Shown here: positions 1-8,299 of the stretch, piece by piece
How the letters are laid out: every line of letters begins with the position of its first letter
How positions within the stretch are numbered: the first letter of the stretch is position 1
DNA from: Roseicella aerolata
Lineage (GTDB): Bacteria > Pseudomonadota > Alphaproteobacteria > Acetobacterales > Acetobacteraceae
Length of the DNA stretch: 64,000 bases
NCBI RefSeq assembly: GCF_020523605.1
Contig: NZ_JAJAQI010000013.1
Location: 1-64,000 of the forward strand
Direction of reading: 5' to 3'
Program-made: the position numbers and the translations under genes
Notes under the pieces: model-generated
Databases searched by the model: none
What the model saw: only the letters and a program-made list of their open reading frames with translations
Told to the model about the DNA's origin: nothing

Positions 1-134
1 CGCGCCCGCACCTTCACCACATAGGACGGACTGACCAAGAGCCGCTCGGCCACCTCGCGTATCGGCTCGCCCTCGGCCGCCAGAACCCGATCCCGCAGGT
101 CCTGCCCATAGGCCTGCCCACGACGCCACGCCAT
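1..134 (-). CDS. IS630-family transposase, N-terminal fragment (runs off window)
   Basis: Reading from ATG at 134 on the minus strand gives a 44-residue N-terminus beginning MAWRRGQAYGQDLRDRVLAA and continuing GEPIREVAERLLVSPSYVVK. This is the helix-turn-helix start typical of IS630-type transposases (a 'DLR.RV' segment, then a REVA..L.VS..YV helix pair). These enzymes cut and paste DNA with a DDE catalytic domain, which would lie beyond position 1. The gene is incomplete only because the window ends. It points away from the interrupted CoA-transferase gene. Confidence 0.8.
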   Translation of the reverse strand, partial: MAWRRGQAYGQDLRDRVLAAEGEPIREVAERLLVSPSYVVKVRA

Positions 135-228
135 CGAAGCCTCCAGCCCAAGCTGGACACCTACGAATCACACCACCTCGCGCCGCAGCCAATCACAAGC
201 CGATTCCAGCCAGGGCTACTCGGGTCTA
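1..228 (-). mobile_element. Partial IS630-family insertion sequence (transposase 5' end and one terminus)
   Basis: The window opens inside an insertion element. A transposase start (134 to 1, minus) is followed outward by about 90 bp of non-coding DNA that ends at a TA dinucleotide at 227-228, where the reading frame of a CoA-transferase gene stops abruptly. IS630/Tc1-mariner elements insert at TA and duplicate it, which fits this junction. The other end of the element and the other half of the target gene lie outside the window, so element length and terminal inverted repeats cannot be checked. Confidence 0.75.
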
Positions 229-477
229 ATGGCCGCCGATGACGCGCCGCACCAGCCCCTCATGCCCGAGATGGTTGAGCCCGCGCTCCTTCCCGTCCCC
301 CTGGCCGGCGGCGTAGATCAGCGTCAGGTCGCGCGGGTGGTGCTGATCGAGGAAGCGCTGCTCCAGCGCCGTCGCGATGGCCTCGGCGAAGCCGATGCCG
401 ACGAAGCCGCCGGTCGCCACCGTCGCGCCATCGCGGATGAGGCGGACGGCCTCCGCGGCGGTGACGACCTTGCTCAA
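226..477 (-). pseudogene. Family I acyl-CoA:acetate/3-ketoacid CoA-transferase, truncated by IS insertion
   Basis: Minus-strand reading from a TTG start at 477 gives [20 protein letters not shown], then a glycine-rich [11 protein letters not shown] segment, and the stretch [19 protein letters not shown]. These are hallmarks of the N-terminal half of the large, YdiF-like CoA-transferases, which move CoA between acetate, propionate or 3-ketoacids. Only 83 residues remain of an expected 500 or so: the frame ends at RRVIGGH followed by TAG, and that stop is created by the TA-targeted insertion at 227-228. TTG was chosen because it matches the usual start of the family, while upstream sequence in this frame is not family-like. 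The gene is presumably inactive. Confidence 0.8.
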
Positions 478-832
478 CCGGGTGATCTGCCCCCCGCCCA
501 GCAGGGGATGCCCGCTCTGCGCCGCCACGGTTTCGTTGCCTCCCGGACAGGGTGCCTGGGCTGCGGCTGAAACAGGCCAGTGCGGGGCCGGTTCCGGTCG
601 GCGCCCGTGCGGATGCGGCAGAAGGGAGCGCCCAGGCGATCCGGGTGGCATCATCCATGCGGGCCGGAAGGCGCCAGGTCGGCCGCCGCCTGGCGCGGGA
701 CGCGTGCCGGAGACCTGTCACGACCAGGCCGGCCACCGGGCATGGAAGCCCCGTGCGCGTCGAGGCTGCGGCGGCACATGCGCGGTTTGTCACCGCGCTC
801 AGTTCCGAAAAGGCAGGATGTCCCGGAGCAGA
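478..832. other. Non-coding stretch between broken CoA-transferase gene and tRNA-Val
   Basis: About 355 bp that would have held the promoter of the interrupted CoA-transferase gene. Open frames here on both strands have no recognisable domain and low-complexity Arg/Ala/Pro/Gly composition, so I read them as artefacts of high GC. I see no RNA gene, clear terminator or repeat. Confidence 0.5.
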
Positions 833-907
<75 letters not shown>

Positions 908-924
908 ATCGTCCGGGGTGGCGG

Positions 925-953
925 TGTTTAGCCCGCCCGTTCGGGGTCGGCAA
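925..953 (-). promoter_or_regulatory. Probable sigma-70 promoter of tRNA-Val
   Basis: On the minus strand a TTGCCG -35 element (953-948) and a TAAACA -10 element (930-925) are separated by exactly 17 bp. Transcription would begin roughly 10 nt before the tRNA 5' end at 907, a normal short leader for a tRNA gene. Confidence 0.55.
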
Positions 954-1038
954 GCCTCTCGCGGCAATATTCATGGCAGTTGACGGCCTTTGTCGTGGAT
1001 GACAGGGGACGGCGCCTGTGGCTTGATGGGCGCTGCCG

Positions 1039-1923
1039 ATGGATCTCCCGCAGGACCTGACCCCCGCCCCGACGCTTGCCGCCGAGCCGCCGCCCTATCT
1101 GCTGACGCAGCCGGCACGGAGGAGCTCGCCGCTCGTCTTCGCCTCGCCGCATTCCGGCCGGCTCTACCCCGCCGATTTCGTCGCCGCCGCCCGGCTCGAC
1201 CCCGTCGCGCTCCGGCGCTCGGAAGACGGTTTCGTCGACGAGCTCTTCGCCGCCGCGCCCGAGCACGGCGCGCCCCTGCTGGCGGCGACCTTCCCGCGGG
1301 TCTTCTGCGACGTGAACCGGGAGCCCTGGGAACTCGACCCCGGTATGTTCGACGGGCCGCTGCCGGCCTGGGTGAACACCGCCAGCCCGCGGGTCGGCGC
1401 CGGGCTCGGCACCATCGCGCGCGTGGTGGCGACGGGAGAGGCGGTCTATCGCCGCAAGCTGAGCTTCGCCGAGGCGGAGGACCGCATTCGCCGCTACTGG
1501 CAGCCCTACCACGCGGCGCTTGCCGCGCTGATCGCCGAGACCCGGGACGAATTCGGCTTCTGCCTGCTGATCGACTGCCATTCCATGCCGACCCACCCGG
1601 CCCAGGCCGGCAATCCGCCGGATTTCGTGCTGGGCGATGCGCATGGCACGGCCTGCGCGCCGCGGGCGACCCGGCTGGCGGAGGAATTGCTGTCCGGCCT
1701 CGGCTACCGGGTGCGGCGCAACGACCCCTATGCCGGTGGCTATGTCACCCGGCATTACGGCCGGCCGCGGGAAGGGGTGCACGCCCTGCAGGTCGAGGTC
1801 GCGCGGCCGCTCTACATGGATGAGGCGCGGATCGAGCGGCTGCCGCGCATGGCGGCGCTGCAGGCGGATCTGACGCGGGTGATCGAAGGGCTGACGCGCG
1901 CCGACTGGTCGGCGCTGCGCTGA
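1039..1923 (+). CDS. N-formylglutamate amidohydrolase family protein
   Basis: A 294-residue cytoplasmic enzyme of the N-formylglutamate amidohydrolase (FGase, HutG-like) family, which hydrolyses N-formyl-L-glutamate to formate and glutamate at the end of one histidine-degradation route. Visible family features are FASPHSGRLYP near the N-terminus, DVNREPWELDP in the middle, LIDCHSMP (metal-binding type motif) around residue 177, and a C-terminal GVHALQVEVARPLYMDE. Length is normal for the family. ATG at 1039 has a weak ribosome site, but no better in-frame start exists. No other hut genes are beside it, so the substrate could be a related N-formyl or N-acyl amino acid. Confidence 0.85.
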   Translation: MDLPQDLTPAPTLAAEPPPYLLTQPARRSSPLVFASPHSGRLYPADFVAAARLDPVALRRSEDGFVDELFAAAPEHGAPLLAATFPRVFCDVNREPWELDPGMFDGPLPAWVNTASPRVGAGLGTIARVVATGEAVYRRKLSFAEAEDRIRRYWQPYHAALAALIAETRDEFGFCLLIDCHSMPTHPAQAGNPPDFVLGDAHGTACAPRATRLAEELLSGLGYRVRRNDPYAGGYVTRHYGRPREGVHALQVEVARPLYMDEARIERLPRMAALQADLTRVIEGLTRADWSALR

Positions 1924-2183
1924 GGCACCGCCCCGGATGCCCGGCAGGGCGCGGGGGAAGGCGCTGCGGGCCTGATGCTGGTGGCGCGCATGGCGCCCTG
2001 GTGGCCATGCGCGCAGGTCGCGGTCAGTCCCGCCGGCGACTCATCGCGGACCCGCTGGCCGACCGCGCGAGCAAGGGCCAGCTTCGGAATGCCCGGCACT
2101 GCAGGCCATGTGCGGGGGCAAGCCCCAACGTCACCGATTCAGGCACGACGGAATCGTGATCCCGCCCGGCGCCGGCGCGTGCC

Positions 2184-2213
2184 AAAAAAAAGGCGGTGCC
2201 GTGAGGCACCGCC
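2184..2213 (-). terminator. Rho-independent terminator of the small RNA
   Basis: Minus-strand stem GGCGGTGCC, loop TCAC, GGCACCGCC (2213-2192), followed directly by eight T residues (2191-2184). It is the best intrinsic terminator I saw in the window. On the plus strand there is no T-run, so it acts for minus-strand transcription. Confidence 0.85.
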
Positions 2214-2272
2214 GAGTTTAGGGAGGAAACGTCCAAGAAAACAGACAACCCGGCAACGCCGTGTTGCTGCGA
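2184..2272 (-). ncRNA. Candidate trans-acting small RNA with anti-Shine-Dalgarno motif
   Basis: About 89 nt on the minus strand, bounded by a good promoter and a classic intrinsic terminator, with no open reading frame. Reading 5' to 3' it has a small hairpin (GCAAC ACGGC GTTGC, about 2267-2253), then an unpaired pyrimidine-rich stretch CGUUUCCUCC (2231-2222) complementary to strong ribosome-binding sites, and then a 9-bp GC stem and eight U residues. Alphaproteobacterial sRNAs that base-pair through CCUCC-type loops are well known, but I do not recognise this as a named family. Its transcription and targets are inference. It diverges from the lytic transglycosylase gene. Confidence 0.6.
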
Positions 2273-2277
2273 TGCAC

Positions 2278-2306
2278 AAGTTAGGTGCCCGCACGGCGCC
2301 TGGCAA
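2278..2306 (-). promoter_or_regulatory. Sigma-70 promoter of the small RNA
   Basis: The minus strand has TTGCCA (2306-2301), a 17-bp spacer and TAACTT (2283-2278). The predicted transcription start is near 2272, giving an RNA that ends at the terminator U-tract at 2184. Confidence 0.6.
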
Positions 2307-2433
2307 GGGGTTTTTGCGCTGCAGCATATTTTTGTTGCGGTCACCGCAGCCGGAGCCTCCGGCCTGCCAATTTTCCATTGCTGCCCAGCCATTTGTCACG
2401 TGCGGCTGCTGCCGCCCCTGAGGAGACCGCCGC

Positions 2434-3270
2434 ATGCGCCTTGCCGCCGTCGCTGCCCTGGCCCTGGGACTCGCCGTGCCGACGGCCAGGGCGGAGCGGC
2501 CGGCGCCGCCCCCCATCGAACCGGGACAGATGTGCCAACAGGCGGTCCAGGCAGCCGAACGGGAGCACCGGCTGCCCGGCGGCCTCCTGCTGGCCATCGC
2601 CCGGGTGGAGTCCGGCCGGCCGGATTCCAGCGGCCGTGGCGGCGCCGGCTGGCCCTGGACCATCCATGCCGAAGGGCAGGGGCGCTATTTCGACAGCAAG
2701 GCGGAGGCGATGGCTGCGGTCGAGGCCCTGCGCGCCCGGGGGGTGAGGCTGATCGATGTCGGCTGCATGCAGGTGAACCTGCACCATCACCCGGAGGCCT
2801 TTCCCAGCCTGGAAGTGGCCTTCGACCCGGCGGCTAATGCCCGCTATGCCGCGCTGTTCCTGACCCGGCTCTATGCCCAGAGCCGCAGTTGGGAACAGGC
2901 GGCCGCCCATTACCATTCCCAGACGCCCGAACTGGCGGAAGCCTATCGGTTGAAGGTGATGGCTGCTTGGCCGGCGATGGCGGCCCGCCTGGCGGAGGAG
3001 CAGCGGCGCGCCCAACTGGTCGCGGCCTGGACCAATGGCCGCGTGGTCGAGGCGCGCCCGATCCGCGGCAACGGCTTCCAGGTGGTGGCCATGGCGAATG
3101 CGCAGGGGCAGCCGGCGGCGGGCCGCGGCCCGGGGACCCCCCTGCTGGTCATGGGCAGGCCGGTGCTGCGGCCCGGCCTGAACAGCACCCCGACGAGCAC
3201 CGCGACACGGCCCACCACCACGCGGCGCCCCTTGCTGCTGGAAGTGGCGGAAGCACCGACACGGCGATAG
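2434..3270 (+). CDS. Secreted lytic transglycosylase-like protein
   Basis: A 278-residue exported protein with a signal peptide (residues 1-20, ending PTARA) and a lysozyme-like SLT fold. It has LLLAIARVESG with the predicted catalytic Glu near residue 58, then IDVGCMQVNLHHHPEAF and NARYAALFLTRLY, the usual second and third SLT motifs. Such enzymes cleave the glycan strand of peptidoglycan to give anhydromuramyl ends. Similar small SLT proteins often sit beside secretion, pilus or flagellar genes, but none is here. The C-terminal 80 residues are Pro/Thr/Arg-rich and unlike the catalytic domain. ATG at 2434 follows a GAGGAG ribosome site. Confidence 0.82.
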   Translation: MRLAAVAALALGLAVPTARAERPAPPPIEPGQMCQQAVQAAEREHRLPGGLLLAIARVESGRPDSSGRGGAGWPWTIHAEGQGRYFDSKAEAMAAVEALRARGVRLIDVGCMQVNLHHHPEAFPSLEVAFDPAANARYAALFLTRLYAQSRSWEQAAAHYHSQTPELAEAYRLKVMAAWPAMAARLAEEQRRAQLVAAWTNGRVVEARPIRGNGFQVVAMANAQGQPAAGRGPGTPLLVMGRPVLRPGLNSTPTSTATRPTTTRRPLLLEVAEAPTRR

Positions 3271-3582
3271 GCCGAGCCGTCCGCGACGCGATCACGGACC
3301 TGCCGCGGATCGGCCTTCCGTAGGGCGCGCGCCGCGCTGCCGTCCGATCCCGGATGGCGGGAAGGCCCCGGTGCAGCCCCAGAGCGGCGTTCAGGCCCGA
3401 TGGCTGGCGGCCGCATGCCCGCGATCCGCCGCCCGGCATCCCGCGCCCACAGCGGAACTGCGCCAGGGGCCGGCGGCCGCATGCCGGACACCAGGGCCAT
3501 GGCGGGCCGCTGGGGAGCCTGGCGCCCCGGCCGGGCGGGCGGCTGCCATTCCGCCCGTGGCCTGCCCGGCAGACGGGCGGTG
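3271..3582. other. Convergent intergenic region without recognisable gene
   Basis: 312 bp between a plus-strand and a minus-strand gene end. It is GC-rich and has several short inverted repeats. I see no promoter, RNA gene or repeat shared with other parts of the window. Confidence 0.4.
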
Positions 3583-4713
3583 CTACCCGCCGAATTCCGC
3601 CCGGATCGCCGCCGAATGCTGGCCGATCGAGGGCACCGGGCCGAGCGCCCGCGGCCCCTCCGAAAGCCTGGCCGGCGGCGCGCCGATCTGCACCGGGCCG
3701 TTCGGCGTCTCCACCGTCACCCGCCGCAGCGCCGGGTGGGTCCGCAGCCCCTCGCAGTCATTGACGAAGCCATAGGCGGTATTGGCGCGCCGCAGCTTCG
3801 CCGCGCATTCCTCCCGTGTCAGGGAGGCGAACATGCGGGCGATATGCGCGTCCACCACCGGGCGGTTCGCCACCCGCTCGTTGTTCACGCGGTAGCCCTC
3901 CTGCTTCGGCAGCTCGGGCTCGTCCAGGAAATGCGCGCAGAAGCTGGCCCATTCCCGCTCGTTCTGGATGGCGATGAGGACGAGCTGGCCGTCCCTGGTC
4001 TCGAAGGCGCCATAGGGACAGATGGAGGGATGCGCGAGGCCGATGCGCGGCGGGTTCTTGCCCGTGCCCTCGTATTGCAGCAGCGGCACCGTCATCCAGT
4101 CCGCCATGCCGTCGAACAGGCTGACGGCGATGCCCTTGCCGCGGCCGGTGATGCCGCGCTCGATCAGCGCCTCCAGCACCGCGGCATGGGCGTGCATGCC
4201 GCAGGCGATGTCGCAGGCCGAGACGCCGACGCGCCCCGGCCCCTCGGCGCGGCCTGTGATGTAGGCGAGGCCGCTCTCCGCCTGCACCAGCAGGTCATAG
4301 GCCTTCATCGTGGCGTAGTCGCCCTCGTCGCCATAGCCCGAGATATCGACGGTGATGAGGCGCGGGTATTTCTCACGCAGCGCCGCGGAGCCGAAGCCCG
4401 CGCGCGCCATGGCGCCGGGGGCGAGATTCTGGATGAAGACATCCGCCTTCGCCAGCAGCCTCTCCAGCAGCGCCTTGTCCCCGGGGTTCTTGATGTCGAG
4501 GCAGAGGCTCTCCTTGCCGCGGTTCAGCCAGACGAAATAGCTCGACTGGCCCTTCGCCACCGCGTCATAGGCGCGGGCGAAGTCGCCCTCGGCGCGTTCG
4601 ATCTTGATGACGCGCGCCCCCGCATCGGCGAGGCGGGAGGCGCAGTAGGGCGCGGCGACGGCCTGCTCCATGGAGACGACAAGCAGGCCCGCGAGGGGCT
4701 TCGATCCGGTCAT
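3583..4713 (-). CDS. CaiB/BaiF family (family III) CoA-transferase
   Basis: A 376-residue family III CoA-transferase, which exchanges CoA between organic acids through an aspartyl-CoA intermediate. It begins SKPLAGLLVVSMEQAVAAP, has RVIKIERAEGDFAR and LNRGKESLCLDIK in the N-terminal domain, and YDLLVQAESGL carrying the expected catalytic Asp near residue 140. Length is normal. Start at 4713 (MTGSKP) was preferred over an upstream ATG at 4755 because family members start here; no strong ribosome site is visible for either. The gene is monocistronic, between a convergent transglycosylase and a divergent ZupT gene. The substrate acid cannot be told from the sequence. Confidence 0.88.
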   Translation of the reverse strand: MTGSKPLAGLLVVSMEQAVAAPYCASRLADAGARVIKIERAEGDFARAYDAVAKGQSSYFVWLNRGKESLCLDIKNPGDKALLERLLAKADVFIQNLAPGAMARAGFGSAALREKYPRLITVDISGYGDEGDYATMKAYDLLVQAESGLAYITGRAEGPGRVGVSACDIACGMHAHAAVLEALIERGITGRGKGIAVSLFDGMADWMTVPLLQYEGTGKNPPRIGLAHPSICPYGAFETRDGQLVLIAIQNEREWASFCAHFLDEPELPKQEGYRVNNERVANRPVVDAHIARMFASLTREECAAKLRRANTAYGFVNDCEGLRTHPALRRVTVETPNGPVQIGAPPARLSEGPRALGPVPSIGQHSAAIRAEFGG

Positions 4714-4943
4714 GGCGCGCACTCTGGCCGAGGCGCCGGCTTCCGTCGAGGGCACGGGCGGCGATCCCCTGCCCGCCGCGGCGGGCGGGTCTTGACTTCA
4801 ACCCCGCGCCGCCGTTCCTGCCGGGGAGCCTGGCTCCCGCTGTCGCTCGCTGCGCCGGGGCCAGGGCGACCCGAATGGCCTCGCGGGCGGTGCCATCCGG
4901 CCCGTGGCGATCCGCCCGCCGCCGGAGGAACCGCAGACCCATC

Positions 4944-5738
4944 ATGTCCGGCCTGTTCTCAGAAGCCGCCCTCGTCGCGCTGGGCGTCACCGTGCTTGCG
5001 GGCCTGTCCACCGTCCTCGGCAGCCTCGCCGTCGCGCGGGCGGACCGGGCGGATCCGCGCCTGCTCGCCGTTGCCCTCGCCTTCGCCGGCGGCGCCATGG
5101 TCTATGTCTCGCTGGTCGAGATCCTGGGCAAGGCGGCCGTGGGGCTGACCGCCGAGCACGGGCTCCGCTGGGGGCATGGCCTGGCGACGCTGGCCTTCTT
5201 CGGCGGGGTGCTGGTCGTCATCGGGCTCGACCGGCTGGTGCCGAATCCGCATCCGGATGTCGCCGTCACCTCGCCGGCGGAGAAGAGAGAGCTTGGGCGC
5301 GTCGGCCTGCTGGCGGCGGCCGCGATCACCGCGCACAACCTGCCGGAGGGGATGGCGACCTTCTTCGCCACGCTCGAGGATCCGGTGCTGGGCAGCACGC
5401 TCGCCGTCGCCATCGCGCTGCACAACATCCCGGAGGGCATCTCCATCGCCGTGCCGGTCTTCTACGCCACCGGCAGCCGCTGGAAGGCCGGCATGGCGAC
5501 CGTCGTGGCCGGCTTCGCGGAGCCGGTCGGCGCCGTTCTCGGTTATCTCGTGCTGGCCCCGATCCTGAGCCCGACCGTGATCGGGCTGATCTTCGGCGCC
5601 ATCGCGGGCGTCATGGTGTTCCTTGCGCTGGACGAGTTGCTGCCCGCCGCCAAGCGCTATGCCGAGGGCCATGAGGCGACCTACGGGCTGATCGCCGGCA
5701 TGGGCATGCTGGCGCTCAGCCTGGTGCTGTTGCGATAG
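4944..5738 (+). CDS. zupT: ZIP-family metal transporter ZupT
   Basis: A 264-residue integral membrane protein with eight predicted hydrophobic segments, belonging to the ZIP family, which imports zinc and other divalent metals. The two metal-site helices are plain: ITAHNLPEGMATF around residue 131 and IALHNIPEGISIA around residue 156, both with the HN.PEG signature. The start at 4944 (MSGLFSEAAL) fits the family and has a GGAGGA about 14 nt upstream; the longer frame adds a basic, non-family extension. The gene is divergent from the CoA-transferase and convergent with the Bug receptor. No Zur-type operator was seen. Confidence 0.92.
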   Translation: MSGLFSEAALVALGVTVLAGLSTVLGSLAVARADRADPRLLAVALAFAGGAMVYVSLVEILGKAAVGLTAEHGLRWGHGLATLAFFGGVLVVIGLDRLVPNPHPDVAVTSPAEKRELGRVGLLAAAAITAHNLPEGMATFFATLEDPVLGSTLAVAIALHNIPEGISIAVPVFYATGSRWKAGMATVVAGFAEPVGAVLGYLVLAPILSPTVIGLIFGAIAGVMVFLALDELLPAAKRYAEGHEATYGLIAGMGMLALSLVLLR

Positions 5739-5750
5739 GGGCCTGCGCGG

Positions 5751-5774
5751 GCCGGCAGGCGCCAGCCTGCCGGC
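5751..5774. terminator. Hairpin between convergent zupT and Bug receptor gene
   Basis: Perfect 10-bp stem GCCGGCAGGC, loop GCCA, GCCTGCCGGC lying 13 bp after the zupT stop. There is no U-tract, so it may be a bidirectional barrier to transcription rather than a strict intrinsic terminator. Confidence 0.45.
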
Positions 5775-5873
5775 TTCGGCGGATCTCCGATCCGACAGGC
5801 CGCGATGCCCTGGCCTGGCCATCGGGCCGGAAGACCATGCCCGGGGGAAGGGCAGCCGATGGTGCGCCCCCGC

Positions 5874-6839
5874 TCAGTCGAGCCGGATGCCAAGCTCCTG
5901 GATGATCGGGGCCCATCGCGCCGTCTCCTCCCGGATCATGTGCGCCATCTCCGTCCGGCCCCGGAACACCGCCTGCGTGCCCTGCGTCATGAAATTCGCC
6001 TGGATATCCGGGTCGGCGACCGCGACGCGGAAGGCCTCCTCCAGCCGCGCCAGCACTGCCTCCGGCGTGCCGGCGGGCGCGACGAAGCCCTGCCAGCCGG
6101 GCACGACCAGGTCGGGGAAGCCCTGCTCCGCCGCCGTCGGCACCTGGTTGAGCGCCGGGTGCCGCTCCCGCCCCAGGAAGGCGATGGCGCGGACGCGGCC
6201 AGCATCCACCTGCGCCTTGGCCAGGTTGAAGCCGTCGATCATCAGCTGGATGCGCCCGCCCAGCATGTCCTGCAGCGCCGGCGCGCTGCCGCGATAGGGG
6301 ACGTGGACGATCTCGGCGCCGGACTGCTTGCGGAAGAGCTCGAAGCCGAGATGCGTGATTCCGCCGGCGCCGCCCGAGCCGAAATTGAGCTGCCCCGGCC
6401 GGGCCTTGGCCAGCGCCACCAGTTCGCGGAGGTCGCGCGCCGGCAGATCGGCCGGCACCATGACGAAGAGCGCGCCGGCAGTGACGGTGCCGATGGGCGT
6501 CAGGTCGCGCGCCGGATCGAAGGGCAGGTTGGCGTAGAGCAGCGGGTTGACCGCGATGACGCTGTTGTTGACGTGGCCGATGGTATAGCCGTCCGCCGCG
6601 CTCTTCGCGACCTCGGCGAGGCCGAGATTGCCGTTCGCCCCGCCGCGGTTCTCGACCAGGACGGACTGGCCGAGCAGCGGCTGCATCTTCTGCGCCAGCG
6701 GCCGGGCGACGAGGTCGGAGCCGCCGCCGGGCGGGAAGCCGACGACGATGCGGATCGGGCGGGTCGGGAAGCCCTGCGCGCGGGGCGCGGCCAGGGGAGC
6801 CACGGCGAGCGCGGCGGCAAGCAGGGTGCGACGATGCAC
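5874..6839 (-). CDS. Tripartite tricarboxylate transporter (Bug family) substrate-binding protein
   Basis: A 321-residue periplasmic receptor: signal peptide (residues 1-21, ending APRAQ), then FPTRPIRIVVGFPPGGGSD, the standard start of Bug/TctC proteins. NRGGANGNLG, HVPYRGSAPALQDMLGGRI and the C-terminal IIQELGIRLD are also typical. Bug proteins bind organic acids or small polar compounds and usually pass them to a TctAB membrane pair; no such pair is nearby, which is common for orphan Bug receptors in this group. The start is GTG at 6839 with GGAGGAAC just upstream. The ligand is unknown. Confidence 0.92.
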   Translation of the reverse strand: MHRRTLLAAALAVAPLAAPRAQGFPTRPIRIVVGFPPGGGSDLVARPLAQKMQPLLGQSVLVENRGGANGNLGLAEVAKSAADGYTIGHVNNSVIAVNPLLYANLPFDPARDLTPIGTVTAGALFVMVPADLPARDLRELVALAKARPGQLNFGSGGAGGITHLGFELFRKQSGAEIVHVPYRGSAPALQDMLGGRIQLMIDGFNLAKAQVDAGRVRAIAFLGRERHPALNQVPTAAEQGFPDLVVPGWQGFVAPAGTPEAVLARLEEAFRVAVADPDIQANFMTQGTQAVFRGRTEMAHMIREETARWAPIIQELGIRLD

Positions 6840-6956
6840 GGCGTTCCTCCAGGGCGCGGCCGACTGTCGGGCCGCTGCCGCTGGCAGGATAATCAGGCCG
6901 CGCCGATGGCGCCAGGACGCTGCGCGGGCCCGGGCAGACCGCCTCCGGTCATGCCG

Positions 6957-6985
6957 GAGCGGATCGCGGCGGGGCGTGAACGTCC
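6957..6985. repeat. Decayed half-copy of the dispersed palindromic repeat (module A)
   Basis: The segment aligns with the start of module A at 52092 (GAGC-GATCGCGG-GGGGCGTGAACG) but lacks the closing arm. It lies between an acyl-CoA dehydrogenase stop and the Bug receptor start. Confidence 0.4.
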
Positions 6986-7013
6986 CGGCCTTGCCGCCCG
7001 GGGCGGCCGCGGG

Positions 7014-8183
7014 TCAGTAGCTCCGCGGCATCCCGAGAACATGTTCGCCGATATAGGACAGCACGAGATTCGTGCTGATCGGCGCCACCTGATAGAGCCG
7101 CGCCTCGCGGTACTTGCGCTCCACGTCGTATTCCTCGGCGAAGCCGAAGCCGCCATGGGTCTGGATGCAGGCCTCGCCCGCCGCCCAGGCGGCATCGGCG
7201 GCCAGCATCTTGCCCATGTTGGCTTCCTCGCCGCAGGGGAGGCCGGCCTCGAATTTCTCGAGGCCGAGCTTCAGCAGCGCCTCGGCGGCGCGCATCTGGG
7301 CATAGGCCCTGGCGATGGGGAACTGGACGCCCTGGTTCTGGCCGATAGGGCGGCCGAACAGCACGCGCTCCTTGCTGTAGTCCACGGCCTTCCGGATGAA
7401 CCACTTGGCGTCGCCGATCGATTCCGAGGAGATCAGCAGCCGCTCGGCATTCATCCCGTCCAGGATGTAGCGGAAGCCCTTGCCCTCGAGCCCGACCAGG
7501 TTCTCGGCCGGCACCTCCATGTTGTCGAAGAAGACCTCGGTGGTGTTGTGGTTCATCATCGTCCGGATGGGACGGATGGTCAGCCCCTTGCCCAGCGCCG
7601 CCTTCATGTCGACGATGAAGGTCGAGAGGCCGTCGGTCTTCTTGGCGACCTGGTCGCGCGGCGTGGTGCGCGCGAGCAGCAGCATCAGGTCGGAATGCTC
7701 GGCGCGGCTGGTCCAGATCTTCTGGCCGTTGACGATGTACCTGTCGCCCTCGCGCCGCGCCACGGTCCGCAGCGCCGTGGTGTCGGTGCCGCTGGTCGGC
7801 TCCGTCACGCCGAAGGCCTGCAGGCGCAACTCGCCGCTGGCGATCTTCGGCAGGTAGCGCTTCTTCTGGTCCGGGCTGCCATGCCGGAGGATGGTGCCCA
7901 TGATGTACATCTGGGCATGGCAGGCGCCAGCATTGCCGCCGGATTTGTGGATCTCCTCGAGGATCGCCGCGGCGGCCGAGAGCGGCAGGCCCGCGCCGCC
8001 ATATTCCTCGGGGATCAGCGCGCCCAGATAGCCTGCCTCGGTCAGCGCCTGGACGAAGGCGGTCGGGTAGGCACGGTCGCGGTCCACCTGGCGCCAGTAC
8101 TCGCCGGGGAAGCGGGCGCAGAGCTTCGCCACCTCCTCCCGGATCTCGGCATGCGGGTCGGCGGCGATCAGCGGCTGGTCCAT
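7014..8183 (-). CDS. Acyl-CoA dehydrogenase family protein
   Basis: A 389-residue FAD enzyme of the acyl-CoA dehydrogenase family, which oxidises an acyl-CoA at the alpha-beta bond. Visible are an N-terminal helical domain with GALIPEEYGGAGL, the central signature FGVTEPTSGTDTTALRT, NGQKIWTS, and the C-terminal QTHGGFGFAEEYDVERKYR flavin/nucleotide motif. The start at 8183 (MDQPLIAADP) follows a strong GGAGGAG site; the longer frame adds 48 non-family residues. The gene is divergent from a LysR regulator across a 167-bp spacer with a perfect inverted repeat, so it is probably that regulator's target. The acyl substrate is not predictable. Confidence 0.92.
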   Translation of the reverse strand: MDQPLIAADPHAEIREEVAKLCARFPGEYWRQVDRDRAYPTAFVQALTEAGYLGALIPEEYGGAGLPLSAAAAILEEIHKSGGNAGACHAQMYIMGTILRHGSPDQKKRYLPKIASGELRLQAFGVTEPTSGTDTTALRTVARREGDRYIVNGQKIWTSRAEHSDLMLLLARTTPRDQVAKKTDGLSTFIVDMKAALGKGLTIRPIRTMMNHNTTEVFFDNMEVPAENLVGLEGKGFRYILDGMNAERLLISSESIGDAKWFIRKAVDYSKERVLFGRPIGQNQGVQFPIARAYAQMRAAEALLKLGLEKFEAGLPCGEEANMGKMLAADAAWAAGEACIQTHGGFGFAEEYDVERKYREARLYQVAPISTNLVLSYIGEHVLGMPRSY

Positions 8184-8299
8184 GGGCGAAACTCCTCCGT
8201 CACACGGCTTAGGACGGGGCAGGGGGGCTGGCAAGGCAGGCGGCCCGCCCGGGCGTCCCGGCGGTTCGGGGCGCAGCATCGCCATGCGCGAGCCTTCAG

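Larger units (their letters stand above)
1924..2433. other. Intergenic region of 510 bp holding an sRNA gene
   Basis: The left half (1924-2183) is GC-rich with no recognisable gene. The right half contains the minus-strand small RNA described separately (2184-2272, promoter to 2306). The remainder to 2433 is unusually AT-rich for this genome and probably carries the promoter of the lytic transglycosylase gene, which has a GAGGAG ribosome site just before 2434. Confidence 0.5.

Noticed and set aside
478-832. Overlapping small frames on both strands near the tRNA
   Set aside because: Low-complexity composition, no ribosome sites that stand out and no recognisable domain.
2184-2213. Hairpin considered as terminator of the N-formylglutamate amidohydrolase gene
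   Set aside because: The U-run is on the minus strand and the hairpin lies 260 bp from that gene's stop, so it fits the minus-strand small RNA instead.
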